Notes: generated from the letters alone by a model not told the origin. Positions 16,586 through 26,649 are shown, numbered from the stretch's first letter. The stretch: DNA of 39,199 bases from Andreprevotia lacus DSM 23236 (GCF_900176275.1 NZ_FWXD01000032.1:1-39199); one strand, 5' to 3'. Made by a program: numbers and translations.

Positions 16586-17617
16586 ATGAAGTATCTGCCG
16601 ACCAGCCTGCCCATTACCCTGTTCAGCCTGCTGCTGGCCTGCGCCGGCACCGCCGGCGCCGCCGACGCCCCCTGGTGCAAGGCGGGCAAACCGGTGAAGC
16701 TGGCCGGCCTCAACTGGGAAAGCGGCGCCCTGCTCACCGAGCTGATCAAGACCGTGCTGGAGCAAGGCTATGGCTGCCAGACCGAGATCGTGCCCGGCAC
16801 CACGGTGACACTGGAAACCGCGCTTGCCAGCAACGACATCCAGGTGATTGCCGAAGAATGGGTGGGCCGTAGCGAGGCATGGAACAAGGCTGCGGCCGAG
16901 GGCAAGGTCAAAGTAGCCGGCAAGGTCATCGTCGGTGCGACCGAGGGCTGGTATGTGCCGGACTACGTGATCAAGGGCGACAGCAAGCGCGGCATTGCCG
17001 CTGCCGCCCCCAGGCTGAACAGCGTGGCCGATCTACCCGCCTACACCGCCCTGTTCAAGGATGAAGAAGAACCAGCCAGGGGCCGCTTCCTGAACTGCCC
17101 CACCGGCTGGACCTGCGAGGGCGTGAACAGCCAGAAGCTCAAGGCCTACGGCCTGCAGAACAGCTATGTGAACTTCCGCCCCGGTACTGGCGCGGCGCTG
17201 GATGCCGAAATCAGCTCGGCCTATCAGCGCGGCAAGCCCATCCTGTTCTATTACTGGGCGCCGACAGCGTTGATGGGCAAGTACCGCTTCATCAAGTTGC
17301 AGGAGCCAGCCTACAACGAAGCCTGCTTCAAGACGCTGGCCAACAAGGATCACCCCAAGCCCTGCGGCTCGGCCGCGCCGGAAGCGCTGATACAGACTGC
17401 GCTGTCCAAACCGCTGGCCGATGCCGACCCGGCGCTGGTGGCGTTCTTCAGCCGCTTCAACGTGCCGATCAATGTGCTTAACCGCGCCTTGGCGCACATG
17501 GCCGACAACAAGCTCGATGCCGCAGCCGAGGCCAAGCTGTTTTTCGCCCAGCAACCGAAAATCTGGCACAACTGGCTGCCGGCCGACGTGGCAGCGCGCA
17601 TCAAGCAGGCCCAATAA
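16586..17617 (+). CDS. proX: ProX-like substrate-binding protein of a betaine/choline-type ABC importer
   Basis: The protein has 343 residues. A signal peptide (MKYLPTSLP..., cut near AGA/ADA, residue 25) is followed by an OpuAC/ProX-type binding domain (GLNWESGALLTELIKTVLEQGYG; EIVPGTTVTLETALASNDIQV). Several Trp/Tyr (YYWAPTALMG) could build the aromatic cage that binds quaternary amines. Four scattered Cys suggest disulfides. I prefer the ATG at 16586 (GGAG eight bases upstream). An ATG at 16568, 12 bases after AAAGGAG, is also possible and would lengthen the n-region by six residues. It is the first gene of a three-gene importer operon. The substrate (glycine betaine, choline or proline betaine) cannot be fixed from sequence. 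Confidence 0.85.
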   Translation: MKYLPTSLPITLFSLLLACAGTAGAADAPWCKAGKPVKLAGLNWESGALLTELIKTVLEQGYGCQTEIVPGTTVTLETALASNDIQVIAEEWVGRSEAWNKAAAEGKVKVAGKVIVGATEGWYVPDYVIKGDSKRGIAAAAPRLNSVADLPAYTALFKDEEEPARGRFLNCPTGWTCEGVNSQKLKAYGLQNSYVNFRPGTGAALDAEISSAYQRGKPILFYYWAPTALMGKYRFIKLQEPAYNEACFKTLANKDHPKPCGSAAPEALIQTALSKPLADADPALVAFFSRFNVPINVLNRALAHMADNKLDAAAEAKLFFAQQPKIWHNWLPADVAARIKQAQ

Positions 17618-17623
17618 GCGGGC

Positions 17624-18490
17624 ATGGCATTTTTCCTGCCCATCTCGATCAAGGAACCGGTCAACCACGCGCTGGAGCAACTGGTGTTGCGCTTTGGCAA
17701 TGCGCTGCACCTCGTCAACGAGGCCATCCTGCAGGGCGCGTTGCTGCCGCTGGAAAAACTGCTGCGCGGCGCCCCGCCCGCGCTGATCCTGCTGCTGATT
17801 GCACTGCTGGCCTGGCACGCCACACGCCGCCTTACACACGCGGCCTGGCTGACCGGCGCGCTCTACCTGATCGGCTGCTTCGGCCTGTGGGACATGCTGA
17901 TGCAGACACTGGCGCTGGTGCTGGTGTCCACCGTGCTGGCGGTGCTGATCGGCCTGCCGGCCGGCGTGCTGCTGGCCCGGCTGCCGCGCTTGCGCCGCTG
18001 GGCGCTGCCGGTGCTGGACGTGATGCAGACGCTACCCACCTTCGTTTACCTGATCCCGGCCGTGATGCTGTTCGGGCTGGGCAAGGTGCCGGCCATCCTG
18101 GCCACCGTCGTCTATGCGGTGTGCCCGCTGATCCGGCTGACCGAGCTGGGCATACGCCAGGTCGATCACGACGTGGCCGAGGCCGCATGGTCGTTCGGCA
18201 CCACACGCTGGCAGTTGTTGATCGGCGTGCAGCTGCCGCTGGCGCTGCCCAGCATCATGGCCGGGCTGAACCAGACGGTGATGATGGCGCTGGCCATGGT
18301 GGTGATCGCCTCAATGATCGGCGCGCGCGGGCTGGGCGAGGACGTGCTGGCCGGCATCCAGACACTGGATGTGGGGCGAGGTCTGCAGGCCGGCCTTGCC
18401 ATCGTGCTGCTGGCCATCGTCATCGACCGCATCACGCAGGGCTGGGGCCGGCCGCGCCGACCGCAACGGGGCAACCATGAGCCACATTGA
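17624..18490 (+). CDS. proW: ProW-like ABC importer permease
   Basis: The 288-residue integral membrane protein has a long N-terminal segment and about six transmembrane helices (first clear one near 50-62, then 85-105 and onward). The binding-protein-dependent permease signature lies around 'DVAEAAWSFGTTRWQLLIGVQLPLALPSIMAGL', including the EAA loop that contacts the ATPase. It is most like ProW/OpuAB. It starts seven bases after the binding-protein stop and overlaps the ATPase gene by 14 bases. Confidence 0.87.
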   Translation: MAFFLPISIKEPVNHALEQLVLRFGNALHLVNEAILQGALLPLEKLLRGAPPALILLLIALLAWHATRRLTHAAWLTGALYLIGCFGLWDMLMQTLALVLVSTVLAVLIGLPAGVLLARLPRLRRWALPVLDVMQTLPTFVYLIPAVMLFGLGKVPAILATVVYAVCPLIRLTELGIRQVDHDVAEAAWSFGTTRWQLLIGVQLPLALPSIMAGLNQTVMMALAMVVIASMIGARGLGEDVLAGIQTLDVGRGLQAGLAIVLLAIVIDRITQGWGRPRRPQRGNHEPH

Positions 18491-19283
18491 AGCCCGCAAC
18501 GTCTACAAGGTATACGGCGGTAACGAGGCCGCCGCGCTGCGCCTGCTGCAGCAGGGGGCTGACAAGGCCAGCGTGCAACGCGATACCGGCGCACAGGTGG
18601 GGCTGATCGACATCAGCCTGGCCATCGCCCCGGCGCAGACGCAGGTGGTGATGGGCCTGTCCGGCTCGGGCAAATCCACCCTGGTGCGGCATTTCAACCG
18701 GCTGATCGACCCCAGCGCCGGCCAGGTATTGATCAACGGGCGCGACATCCTGCAGCTCGATGCCGCCGGCCTGCGCCAGTTGCGTCGCCGCACCGTCAGC
18801 ATGGTGTTCCAGGGCTTTGGCCTGCTGCCGCACCGCAACGTGCTGGACAACGTCGCCTACGGCCTGCTCACGCGCGGCGAGTGCAAGGCCGACGCCCACG
18901 CACAGGCGCGGCACTGGCTAGAGCGAGTCGGGCTGGCTGGCGATGCCCAGCGCTATCCGCACGCGCTGTCCGGCGGCATGCGCCAGCGTGTCGGCCTTGC
19001 CCGCGCGCTGGCCATGGACAGCGACATCCTGCTGATGGACGAGCCCTTCTCCGCACTCGACCCGCTGATCCGCCGCGACATGCAGCAACTGCTGCTGGCA
19101 CTACAGGGCGAGTTGCAGAAAACCATCGTCTTCATCACCCACGATGTAGACGAAGCCTTCCGCCTGGGTCACCGCATCGCGCTGCTGCGCGACGGCAGGC
19201 TGGTGCAACAGGGTACGCCGGAGGAACTTCGCACCCGCCCGGCAGACGAATACGTGGCCCGCTTCGTGGCAGTACAATCTTAG
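18477..19283 (+). CDS. proV: ProV-like ABC importer ATPase without CBS domains
   Basis: The 268-residue nucleotide-binding subunit has Walker A GLSGSGKS (about 60-67), a Q-loop in VFQGFGLLPHRNV, signature LSGGMRQRVGLARALA, Walker B DILLMDEPFSALD and the switch His in FITHDVDEAF. The N-terminal extension 'EARNVYKVYGGNEAAALRLLQQG' is characteristic of ProV/OpuAA. E. coli ProV has about 400 residues because of tandem CBS osmosensor domains; this protein stops just after the ATPase core, so such sensing is missing. The start overlaps the permease by 14 bases. The upstream extension of the frame is permease-coding sequence and is rejected. Confidence 0.88.
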   Translation: MSHIEARNVYKVYGGNEAAALRLLQQGADKASVQRDTGAQVGLIDISLAIAPAQTQVVMGLSGSGKSTLVRHFNRLIDPSAGQVLINGRDILQLDAAGLRQLRRRTVSMVFQGFGLLPHRNVLDNVAYGLLTRGECKADAHAQARHWLERVGLAGDAQRYPHALSGGMRQRVGLARALAMDSDILLMDEPFSALDPLIRRDMQQLLLALQGELQKTIVFITHDVDEAFRLGHRIALLRDGRLVQQGTPEELRTRPADEYVARFVAVQS

Positions 19284-19300
19284 CCCCTCAAAGTTCATTC

Positions 19301-20209
19301 ATGACCGTTTCCGAAGACCGTTACCTGGGCTGTGTGCTCGGCCTTGCCATGGGCGACACGCTGGGCGCCCCTTACGAGGGTGGCCCGCTGGAACGCACCC
19401 TGTGGCGCCTGATCGGCCGCACCCGCGACGGCCTGCCGCGCTGGAGCGACGACACGCAAATGACGCTGGACCTGGCCGAATCGCTGCTGGCGTGCGGCCA
19501 GCTCGATCAGGATGATCTGGCACAGCGCTTTGCCGCCAGCTACCGCTGGCAACGCGGCTACGGGCCGAGCACCGCCCGGCTGCTCAAGCGCATTCGCCGG
19601 GGCGAGCACTGGTCCGCGGCCACCACGGCCATTTACCCCACGGGTTCGTTCGGCAACGGCGCGGCCATGCGTGCCTCGGTGCTGCCGTTGTTCCACACCG
19701 GTCCGCTCGACACCCTGCCCGCACAGGTTGCGGCATCCGCCGTCATTACCCACGCCCACCCGCACGGCATTGCCGGCGCGCAATTGATCGCCACGGCAAC
19801 GCATTTGCTGCTACGTGATGCAGATGCACTTGAGGTGATGACGGCCCTGCTGCAACAAGGCGACCAGGCGCCCTACGCCGCGAAGCTGACCATCGCCCGC
19901 GATTGGCTTGCCGGCGATGCCGGGCCGCATGCGCGCGACGTCGCCCGGCAACTGGGCAACGGCATGACTGCGCCGACCTCGTGCGTGACGGCGATTTATC
20001 TGGCCTTGCGCCACCTTGATCAACCGTTCGACACGCTGATGTCATTCACCATCAAGCTGGGTGGCGATGTCGATACCATAGCCGCCATGGCCGGCACCTT
20101 GTGGGGTACCCGCAACGGTGCCGCCGCGCTGCCGCAACACCCGCTGGAGCAGGAAGCAAGGCTGCGCGCCGCCGCACTGGCGCTGCACCGGCACGCGCAA
20201 CAGCGCTGA
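19301..20209 (+). CDS. ADP-ribosylglycohydrolase family protein (DraG-like)
   Basis: The protein has 302 residues. The family's di-Mg site motifs are present: GDTLG (18-22), WSDDTQMTL with D50-D51-T52, and GGDVDT at 254-259. The fold is the all-helical ADP-ribosylglycohydrolase (PF03747), whose members remove ADP-ribose from proteins or cleave related ADP-ribosyl compounds. No draT-like transferase is visible nearby, so its target is unknown. It begins 17 bases after the importer ATPase, and a TACAAT -10-like word (19273-19278) lies before it, so it may be in the operon or have its own promoter. No strong Shine-Dalgarno is seen. Confidence 0.85.
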   Translation: MTVSEDRYLGCVLGLAMGDTLGAPYEGGPLERTLWRLIGRTRDGLPRWSDDTQMTLDLAESLLACGQLDQDDLAQRFAASYRWQRGYGPSTARLLKRIRRGEHWSAATTAIYPTGSFGNGAAMRASVLPLFHTGPLDTLPAQVAASAVITHAHPHGIAGAQLIATATHLLLRDADALEVMTALLQQGDQAPYAAKLTIARDWLAGDAGPHARDVARQLGNGMTAPTSCVTAIYLALRHLDQPFDTLMSFTIKLGGDVDTIAAMAGTLWGTRNGAAALPQHPLEQEARLRAAALALHRHAQQR

Positions 20210-20323
20210 GCCGGCCCCACCGGCCGCCGATTGCTGCCGGCTTGCATCGCCCGCGCCCCCGCAAGCACTTCATTTCCTTTAGAATTACCGGTTTCGTATT
20301 CAGTCTGTGCGTGTGACTACACC

Positions 20324-22954
20324 ATGAAATCCACCGAGATTCGCCAGAAGTTCCTTGATTTCTTTGCTTCGAAGAACCACCAGGTGGTGTCTTCCAGCTC
20401 GCTGATTCCGGGCAATGACCCGACCATCATGTTCACCGTGGCCGGCATGGTGCAGTTCAAGGACTGCTTCCTCGGCTTCGACAAGCGCAGCTACACCCGC
20501 GCGGCCACCAGCCAGAAATGCCTGCGCGCCGGCGGCAAGCACAACGACCTTGAAAACGTCGGCTACACCGCGCGCCACCACACGTTCTTCGAGATGCTGG
20601 GCAACTTCAGCTTTGGCGACTACTTCAAGCGCGATGCCATCACCTTTGCCTGGGAATTCCTCACCGGTGACCAATGGCTGCAGCTGCCCAAGGACAAGCT
20701 GATGGTCACCGTCTACGCCTCGGACGACGAAGCGTACGACATCTGGCACAAGGAAATGGGCGTGCCGGCCGACAAGATCGTGCGCATTGGCGACAACAAG
20801 GGTGCGCCGTATGCATCGGACAACTTCTGGACCATGGGCGACACCGGCCCTTGCGGCCCCTGCACCGAAATCTTCTTCGACCACGGCCCGTCCGTGGCTG
20901 GCGGCCCCCCGGGCAGCCCGGATGAAGACGGCGACCGCTACATGGAAATCTGGAACAACGTGTTCATGCAGTTCAACCGGGACGAAACCGGCACGCTGCA
21001 CCCGCTGCCCAAGCCGTCGGTCGATACCGGCATGGGTCTGGAACGCCTGTCCACCGTGCTGCAGGGCGTAAAGTCCAACTACGAAACCGACATCCTCGCC
21101 GGTCTGGTCAAGGCTGCCGCACGTGAAACCAGCGTGGCCTACAGCCAGGACGTGCCGTCGCTCAAGGTGATTGCCGACCATATCCGTGCCTGTGCCTTCC
21201 TCGTGGCCGATGGCGTGCTGCCGTCCAACGAAGGCCGTGGCTATGTGCTGCGCCGCATCGTGCGCCGCGCGGTGCGCCACGGCTACAAGCTGGGCCAGAA
21301 GGGTGTGTTCTTCCACAAGCTGGTGGCCGATCTGGCCGTGCTGATGGGCGACGCCTATCCGCAGCTGCGCGAAGGCCAGGCCCGCATCGAAGATGCACTG
21401 CGCCTGGAAGAAGAACAATTCGCCCGCACGCTGGATATCGGCATGGCGCTGCTGGAAAAGTCGCTTGAAGGCGGCAAGAAGGTACTGGACGGCAAGACCG
21501 CGTTCACGCTGCACAGCACCTACGGCTTCCCGATCGACCTGACCGCCGACATCTGCCGTGAGCGCGAGCTGGAGCTGGACATGGCCGGCTACGAGCGCGA
21601 ATTGAAAGAAGAACAGGAGCGCGGCCGTGCGGCTGGCACCTTCAAGATGACCGCCGGTCTGGCCTACGACGGCGCCGCCAGCTGCTTCCACGGCTACAGC
21701 GAATCCAGCCGTGATGCCACGGTGATCGCGCTCTACAAGGGCAGCGAGCAAGTGCAGCAACTGAGCGCTGGCGACGAAGGCGTGGTCGTGCTCGATCACA
21801 CCCCGTTCTACGCCGAATCCGGCGGCCAGGTGGGTGACGTGGGCACCATCGCCGCTGCCGGCGGCGTGGCAGCGCTGTTCGACGTGACCGACACGCAAAA
21901 GGTAAAGAGCGACGTATTCGGCCATCAGGGCCGGCTGGCCAGCGGCAGTCTCAAGGTGGGCGATGCGGTCAGCGCCACCATCGACCTGCACAAGCGCACC
22001 GCCACCCAGCGCAACCACTCGGCCACGCACTTGCTGCACGCCGCGCTGCGCGAGGTGCTGGGCACCCACGTCGAGCAGAAGGGCTCGCTGGTCAACGCCG
22101 ACCGCACCCGTTTCGACTTCAGCCACCCCAAGGCGCTGACTGCTGAAGAAATCGGCAAGATCGAAGCCGTGGTCAACCATGTGGTGATGCAGAACTACGC
22201 AGTTGACGTGGGCCTGATGAGCTACGACGACGCCATCAAGGCCGGCGCGATGGCGCTGTTCGGCGAAAAGTACGGCGACGAAGTGCGCGTGCTGAAGATG
22301 GGCGATTTCTCGACCGAACTGTGCGGCGGCACCCACGTGGGCCGCACCGGCGACATCGGCCTGTTCAAGATCATTACCGAAGGTGGCGTCGCTGCCGGCA
22401 TCCGCCGCGTTGAAGCCACCACCGGAGAAGGCGCACTGGCACTGGTGCAGGCGCAGGAAGCCGAACTCAAGGCAGCTACCGAGCTGGCACAGGCACAGCC
22501 GGGCGACCTGCTGAACAAGCTGGAAAAGCTGCAAGCCGAACTCAAGGCCGCGCAGAAGGAAGCCCAGTCGCTCAAGGGCCAGCTGGCACTGGGCCAGGTG
22601 GACGACCTGCTGGCCAAGCAGGTTGCAGTGAACGGCACCAATGTCGTGATCGCACTGCTGGAAGGGCTGGACGGCGCCACCGTGCGCGACATGAGCGACA
22701 AGCTGATGGACCGCCTGGGCAACGGCATTGCCGTACTCGCCAGCAATGGCGACGGCAAGGCCAGCATCATCGCCCGCGTGGCCAAGGACCTGACCGGCAA
22801 GGTCAAGGCCGGTGAACTGGTCAACTTCGTTGCCCAGCAAGTCGGCGGCAAGGGCGGCGGCCGCCCGGACATGGCGCAGGCCGGCGGCACCCAGCCGGAA
22901 AACCTGCCGGCAGCGCTGCAAGGCGTGGCGGGATGGCTGGGCGAGAAGCTGTAA
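20324..22954 (+). CDS. alaS: Alanyl-tRNA synthetase
   Basis: The 876-residue protein is full length for bacterial AlaRS. It has a class II catalytic domain ([19 protein letters not shown], motif 1; [14 protein letters not shown], motif 2; motif 3 [13 protein letters not shown]), a tRNA-recognition region, and an editing domain with zinc ligands [12 protein letters not shown] (HxxxH) and [10 protein letters not shown]. The C-terminal DHHA1/C-Ala region ends [12 protein letters not shown]. It charges tRNA-Ala and clears mischarged Ser or Gly. I chose ATG 20324 because it starts the conserved N-terminus; the 31 upstream codons do not resemble AlaRS. A strong terminator follows 13 bases after the stop. 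Confidence 0.98.
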   Translation: MKSTEIRQKFLDFFASKNHQVVSSSSLIPGNDPTIMFTVAGMVQFKDCFLGFDKRSYTRAATSQKCLRAGGKHNDLENVGYTARHHTFFEMLGNFSFGDYFKRDAITFAWEFLTGDQWLQLPKDKLMVTVYASDDEAYDIWHKEMGVPADKIVRIGDNKGAPYASDNFWTMGDTGPCGPCTEIFFDHGPSVAGGPPGSPDEDGDRYMEIWNNVFMQFNRDETGTLHPLPKPSVDTGMGLERLSTVLQGVKSNYETDILAGLVKAAARETSVAYSQDVPSLKVIADHIRACAFLVADGVLPSNEGRGYVLRRIVRRAVRHGYKLGQKGVFFHKLVADLAVLMGDAYPQLREGQARIEDALRLEEEQFARTLDIGMALLEKSLEGGKKVLDGKTAFTLHSTYGFPIDLTADICRERELELDMAGYERELKEEQERGRAAGTFKMTAGLAYDGAASCFHGYSESSRDATVIALYKGSEQVQQLSAGDEGVVVLDHTPFYAESGGQVGDVGTIAAAGGVAALFDVTDTQKVKSDVFGHQGRLASGSLKVGDAVSATIDLHKRTATQRNHSATHLLHAALREVLGTHVEQKGSLVNADRTRFDFSHPKALTAEEIGKIEAVVNHVVMQNYAVDVGLMSYDDAIKAGAMALFGEKYGDEVRVLKMGDFSTELCGGTHVGRTGDIGLFKIITEGGVAAGIRRVEATTGEGALALVQAQEAELKAATELAQAQPGDLLNKLEKLQAELKAAQKEAQSLKGQLALGQVDDLLAKQVAVNGTNVVIALLEGLDGATVRDMSDKLMDRLGNGIAVLASNGDGKASIIARVAKDLTGKVKAGELVNFVAQQVGGKGGGRPDMAQAGGTQPENLPAALQGVAGWLGEKL

Positions 22955-22966
22955 TCTCTCCCTGCC

Positions 22967-23002
22967 CAATAAAAACACCCGCTGCGGCGGGTGTTTTTAT
23001 TG
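22967..23002. terminator. Terminator after alaS
   Basis: A perfect 16-base-pair stem (core ACACCCGC/GCGGGTGT) with a TGCG loop is flanked by A-rich and T-rich arms, so it could act on both strands. Confidence 0.85.
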
Positions 23003-23075
23003 GCAGATCGCCACACGCTGCCATGCCCGGTAAAGTGATGCCGCCCAATTCCGTATATTCATTCAGCGCTGCGCC

Positions 23076-23717
23076 ATGAAAAAGCCCGACAAGTCGAGCC
23101 CGTTCTACCTGCAGCTCAAACCGCTGCACAAGGCACTCAAGGCGGCAGCACCACCGCCCAAGCCGGTGGCACCCCCTGCCCCACCGCCGCCCAGCGATCA
23201 CGAGTTGTTCCTGCTGGCGACCGAAGGCGTGCGGCGTTTTGTCGATGATCATTACCATCATGTCGCCAAGAAGCCCAGCCCGTGGCCGCTGCAGCGCTGG
23301 CATGACGAGGCGCAGGTGATGGCCGACGCAATGAGCGATTTCTGGCCATGGGATGAACTGGAAAGCGGCGAGGAACTGCTCTACCTGCGGCCGGGCATGA
23401 AGCTCGATACCCTGCGCAAGCTGCGCCGGGGCGAGTGGGTGGTGCAGGCGCAGCTCGATCTGCACGGGCATACGTCGGAAAGTGGCCGGCTGGCGGTGTC
23501 CGAGTTCCTGCATCATTGCAAGATGCACAACAAGCGTTGCGTGCGCATCATTCACGGCAAAGGATTGGGCTCCAAGCACAAGCAGCCGGTGCTCAAGCTC
23601 AAGCTGAAAAACTGGCTGGCGCAGCGTGACGAGGTGCTGGCCTTTGCGCAGGCGCGCGCGGTGGATGGCGGCGCAGGCGCGGTGCTGGTGTTGCTCAAGG
23701 GCTGGCGTGAAAAGTAA
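23076..23717 (+). CDS. Smr-domain protein
   Basis: The protein has 213 residues. A Pro/Ala-rich linker (about 22-40) and a helical middle precede a C-terminal Smr (small MutS-related) domain with LDLHG (127-131) and HGKG (160-163), the two motifs linked to nuclease activity in this family. Stand-alone Smr proteins (SmrA/SmrB type) cut DNA or RNA; SmrB cleaves mRNA between collided ribosomes. Which activity this one has cannot be told. It is a single gene between the alaS terminator and arnT. The ATG was chosen because it is the first start after the terminator and gives a typical SmrA/YdaL-like length. Confidence 0.82.
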   Translation: MKKPDKSSPFYLQLKPLHKALKAAAPPPKPVAPPAPPPPSDHELFLLATEGVRRFVDDHYHHVAKKPSPWPLQRWHDEAQVMADAMSDFWPWDELESGEELLYLRPGMKLDTLRKLRRGEWVVQAQLDLHGHTSESGRLAVSEFLHHCKMHNKRCVRIIHGKGLGSKHKQPVLKLKLKNWLAQRDEVLAFAQARAVDGGAGAVLVLLKGWREK

Positions 23718-23790
23718 TCGTTGCCTGCCCGGACAGGCGATGCACCAGTCCAGTACAATTGCATGATTTTGTAACTTCCCCCTTTCACGC

Positions 23791-25458
23791 ATGCAATCGA
23801 TTGCTTCGTCCCGCTGGGCCCGTTGGGTGGCCCTGTTGCTGTTTGCCGTACTCTGGTTCGGCACGCTCGGCTACCGCAAGCTGATCACCCCGGACGAAGG
23901 CCGCTACGCCGAGATTGCACGCGAGATGGTGGTGACCGGTGACTGGACCACGCCGCGCCTGAACGGCGTGAAGTATTTCGAAAAGCCCGCACTGCAATAC
24001 TGGATGACGGCGGCCAGCTTCGAGGTCCTGGGCGAATCTGAATTCAGCGCCCGCCTGTGGCCGGCGCTGACCGGCTTTGCCGCCGTACTGGTGGTGTTTG
24101 CCACGCTGCGCCGCCTGTACCGGCGCGACCCGGATGGCGAGGCCATCGCCTGGAGTGGCGCCGCGCTGCTGGGCAGTTGCGTGTGGTGGATAGGCAATGG
24201 CCACTTCCTGACGCTGGACATGGGCGTATCGGCCTTCCTTACCATGGCGCTGTGCGGCTTCATCTGGGGTCAGCAAGACGACGCCAGCCCCAGCGAAAAC
24301 CGCAACGCCATGCTGGCGGCCTGGGCGGCGATGGCGCTGGCCACGCTATCCAAGGGCTTGATCGGCCTGGTCATCCCTGGTGCAGCGCTGTTCTTCTATA
24401 CGCTGTGGACGCGCGACTGGCAGGTGTGGGTACGCATGCACTTTGCCAAGGGCATCGCGCTGTTCCTCGCCATTACCGCGCCGTGGTTCGTGCTGGTGTC
24501 GATGCGCAACCCCGAGTTTGCGCAGTTCTTCTTCATTCACGAGCATTTCCAGCGCTATGCCACCGATCAGGCGCGCCGGCTGGGTGCCTGGTATTACTTC
24601 ATTCCCATCCTGCTGGCCGGCCTGCTGCCGTGGACGGCGCTGCTGCCTGCCGTGGCGCGCCAGGGCTGGCGCAAGGACACGAGCGTGCGCTTCCAGCCGC
24701 AGCGTTTCCTGTTTGCCTGGGCCGCGTTCATTTTCCTGTTCTTCTCCGCCTCCAGCTCCAAGCTGCCGTCCTACATCCTGCCGATGTTCCCGGCGCTGGC
24801 CATGCTGGCAGCGCCGTTGCTGCCCAAATTGGGCCGCAAGACCATTTACGGTTTGATGGGCACACTGGCCGTGAGTGGCGTGATCGTGCTGATCGCCGCG
24901 CCCTTTGTCGCGGCGCGCGCGCAGGACGATGCCGGTGCCGGCGGCGATGCGCAATACGCAACCTGGCTGTACGCCACCGGGGCGGTGTTCTTGCTGGCGG
25001 CCGCCATCTCCACCTTGCTGTACCGCAAATTCGGCAACGGCGCGGCAATTGCCACGCTGGCGCTCTCCGGCTTGATTGCCGGCCAGATCCCCATGGTGGG
25101 CCATGATGTTTATGCAGTACGCAAATCCAGCGCTGCACTGGCCGAGCGGGTGCTGCCGCATTTGAGCGACAAAAACACGCTCTATACCGTGCGCTCCTAC
25201 GACCAGACCCTGCCCTTCTACCTGAAGCGCAAGCTGCAGTTTGTCGAATACGTCGATGAGTTCGCACTGGGCCAACAGGTCGAGCCGGACAAGTTCATCG
25301 ATTTCGATACCTTCATCCAGCGCTGGAACAACGAAGCTGCCCCGGTGGCCGTGCTGGAACAAGACAGCTACGAAGCCCTGAAAGCGCGTGGCTTGATCAT
25401 GCAGATTCTGTACAGCAGCCCGGATGACGCCAAGCGTCTGGTCGTGGCCAAACCCTGA
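23791..25458 (+). CDS. arnT: ArnT-like 4-amino-4-deoxy-L-arabinose lipid A transferase
   Basis: The 555-residue GT-83/PMT-type glycosyltransferase has about 12 transmembrane helices (first near 12-27). The conserved first periplasmic loop carries PDEGRYAEI (34-42, acidic catalytic pair D35/E36) and KYFEKP (61-66). It moves L-Ara4N from undecaprenyl phosphate to lipid A on the periplasmic side, lowering negative charge and giving polymyxin resistance. It leads the arn genes here, with arnB starting nine bases after it. A TACAAT -10-like word (23754-23759) lies upstream without a good -35. Another lipid-linked sugar transferase is possible, but the neighbours support ArnT. Confidence 0.88.
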   Translation: MQSIASSRWARWVALLLFAVLWFGTLGYRKLITPDEGRYAEIAREMVVTGDWTTPRLNGVKYFEKPALQYWMTAASFEVLGESEFSARLWPALTGFAAVLVVFATLRRLYRRDPDGEAIAWSGAALLGSCVWWIGNGHFLTLDMGVSAFLTMALCGFIWGQQDDASPSENRNAMLAAWAAMALATLSKGLIGLVIPGAALFFYTLWTRDWQVWVRMHFAKGIALFLAITAPWFVLVSMRNPEFAQFFFIHEHFQRYATDQARRLGAWYYFIPILLAGLLPWTALLPAVARQGWRKDTSVRFQPQRFLFAWAAFIFLFFSASSSKLPSYILPMFPALAMLAAPLLPKLGRKTIYGLMGTLAVSGVIVLIAAPFVAARAQDDAGAGGDAQYATWLYATGAVFLLAAAISTLLYRKFGNGAAIATLALSGLIAGQIPMVGHDVYAVRKSSAALAERVLPHLSDKNTLYTVRSYDQTLPFYLKRKLQFVEYVDEFALGQQVEPDKFIDFDTFIQRWNNEAAPVAVLEQDSYEALKARGLIMQILYSSPDDAKRLVVAKP

Positions 25459-25467
25459 GGAACGACG

Positions 25468-26589
25468 ATGGATTTCCTGCCCTTTACCCGCCCGAGCATC
25501 GACGAAGACACCATTGCCGATGTGGGCAATGTGCTGCGCAGCGGCTGGATCACCTCTGGCCCCAAGGTTGCCGCCTTCGAAGCTGCGCTGTCCGACTACT
25601 TCGGCGGCCGGCCGGTGCGCGTGGTCAACTCGGCCACCGGCGCGCTGGAAATCGCGCTGCGCCTGATCGACCTGCGCCCCGGCGACGAAGTCATTACCAC
25701 CCCGCTGACCTGGGTGGCCACCACCAACGTCGTCATCAATGCCGGCGGCAAACCGGTGCTGGTGGATATCGACCCGGTCACGCGCAATATCGACCTCGAT
25801 GCGCTGGAAGCGGCCATCACCTCGCGCACCCGCGCCGTCATCCCGGTCGATCTGGCCGGCCTGCCGGTGGATCGTGACCGCCTCTACGCCATTGCCGCCA
25901 AATACAATCTGCGCGTGATCGAAGACGCAGCCCAGTCGCAGGGCAGCACCTGGCAGGGCCGCCGCATCGGCAGCTTTGGCGATCTGTGCTCGATCTCCTT
26001 CCACGCCAACAAGAACATGACCACCACCGAAGGCGGTGCGCTGGTGATGAACAACGCCGAGGAAGCACGCCAGTTCGAAAAATGGCGTTTGCAGGGCGTC
26101 ACGCGCTTTCCCGACGGCACCATGGACGTGGACCTGCCCGGTGGCAAGTACAACCTCACCGACGTGGCCGCAGCCATCGGCCTGGGCCAGCTCAAACACA
26201 TCGATGCGTTCAACGCGCGCCGCAAGGTGCTGGCGCAGCGCTATTTCGACCTGCTGGACCCGGCACTGGGCCTGGACCTGCCGCCAACCTCGGACGAATC
26301 GAACTGGCACATGTTCCAGCCGCTGCTGCCGCTGGATCGCCTGAACATCAGCCGCCCCGAGTTCATCGCCAGGATGAAGGAACACGGCATCGGCATCGGC
26401 GTGCACTACCCGGTACTGCATCTGTTCAGCTACTACCGCGCGCTGGGCTACAAAGAAGGCATGTATCCGCATGCCGAGCGCGCCGGTGCCAGCACCATCA
26501 CGCTGCCGCTGTTCCCGGCCATGCAGGACAGCGACGTTGATCGCGTCTGCGCAGCGCTGCAGGCCGTGCTGCTGCAGGCGCTGAAATAA
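25468..26589 (+). CDS. arnB: UDP-4-amino-4-deoxy-L-arabinose aminotransferase
   Basis: The 373-residue DegT/DnrJ/EryC1-type PLP aminotransferase begins MDFLPFTRPSI, as ArnB proteins do. The PLP lysine is K182 in SFHANKNMTTTEGG (K188 in Salmonella ArnB). Upstream residues EDAAQSQGS bind the cofactor ring. It converts UDP-4-keto-pentose and glutamate to UDP-L-Ara4N. A GAGG Shine-Dalgarno precedes the start. It sits between arnT and arnC. Confidence 0.93.
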   Translation: MDFLPFTRPSIDEDTIADVGNVLRSGWITSGPKVAAFEAALSDYFGGRPVRVVNSATGALEIALRLIDLRPGDEVITTPLTWVATTNVVINAGGKPVLVDIDPVTRNIDLDALEAAITSRTRAVIPVDLAGLPVDRDRLYAIAAKYNLRVIEDAAQSQGSTWQGRRIGSFGDLCSISFHANKNMTTTEGGALVMNNAEEARQFEKWRLQGVTRFPDGTMDVDLPGGKYNLTDVAAAIGLGQLKHIDAFNARRKVLAQRYFDLLDPALGLDLPPTSDESNWHMFQPLLPLDRLNISRPEFIARMKEHGIGIGVHYPVLHLFSYYRALGYKEGMYPHAERAGASTITLPLFPAMQDSDVDRVCAALQAVLLQALK

Positions 26590-26649
26590 CACACCGTTGA
26601 ACCCGTGCCGCCGGTGCCATCCGCCCGGCGGCCACAGATTGAATCCGCC

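Noticed and set aside
18369-18476. Upstream extension of the ATPase frame
   Set aside because: These bases encode the permease C-terminus; the ATPase family starts at the ATG at 18477.
20300-22978. 892-residue minus-strand open frame opposite alaS
   Set aside because: A complete shadow of alaS, rich in His, Gln and Val as expected for the antisense of GC-biased codons.
23723-23738. GCCTG/CAGGC hairpin after the Smr gene as a terminator
   Set aside because: The stem has only five pairs and no U-tract follows.
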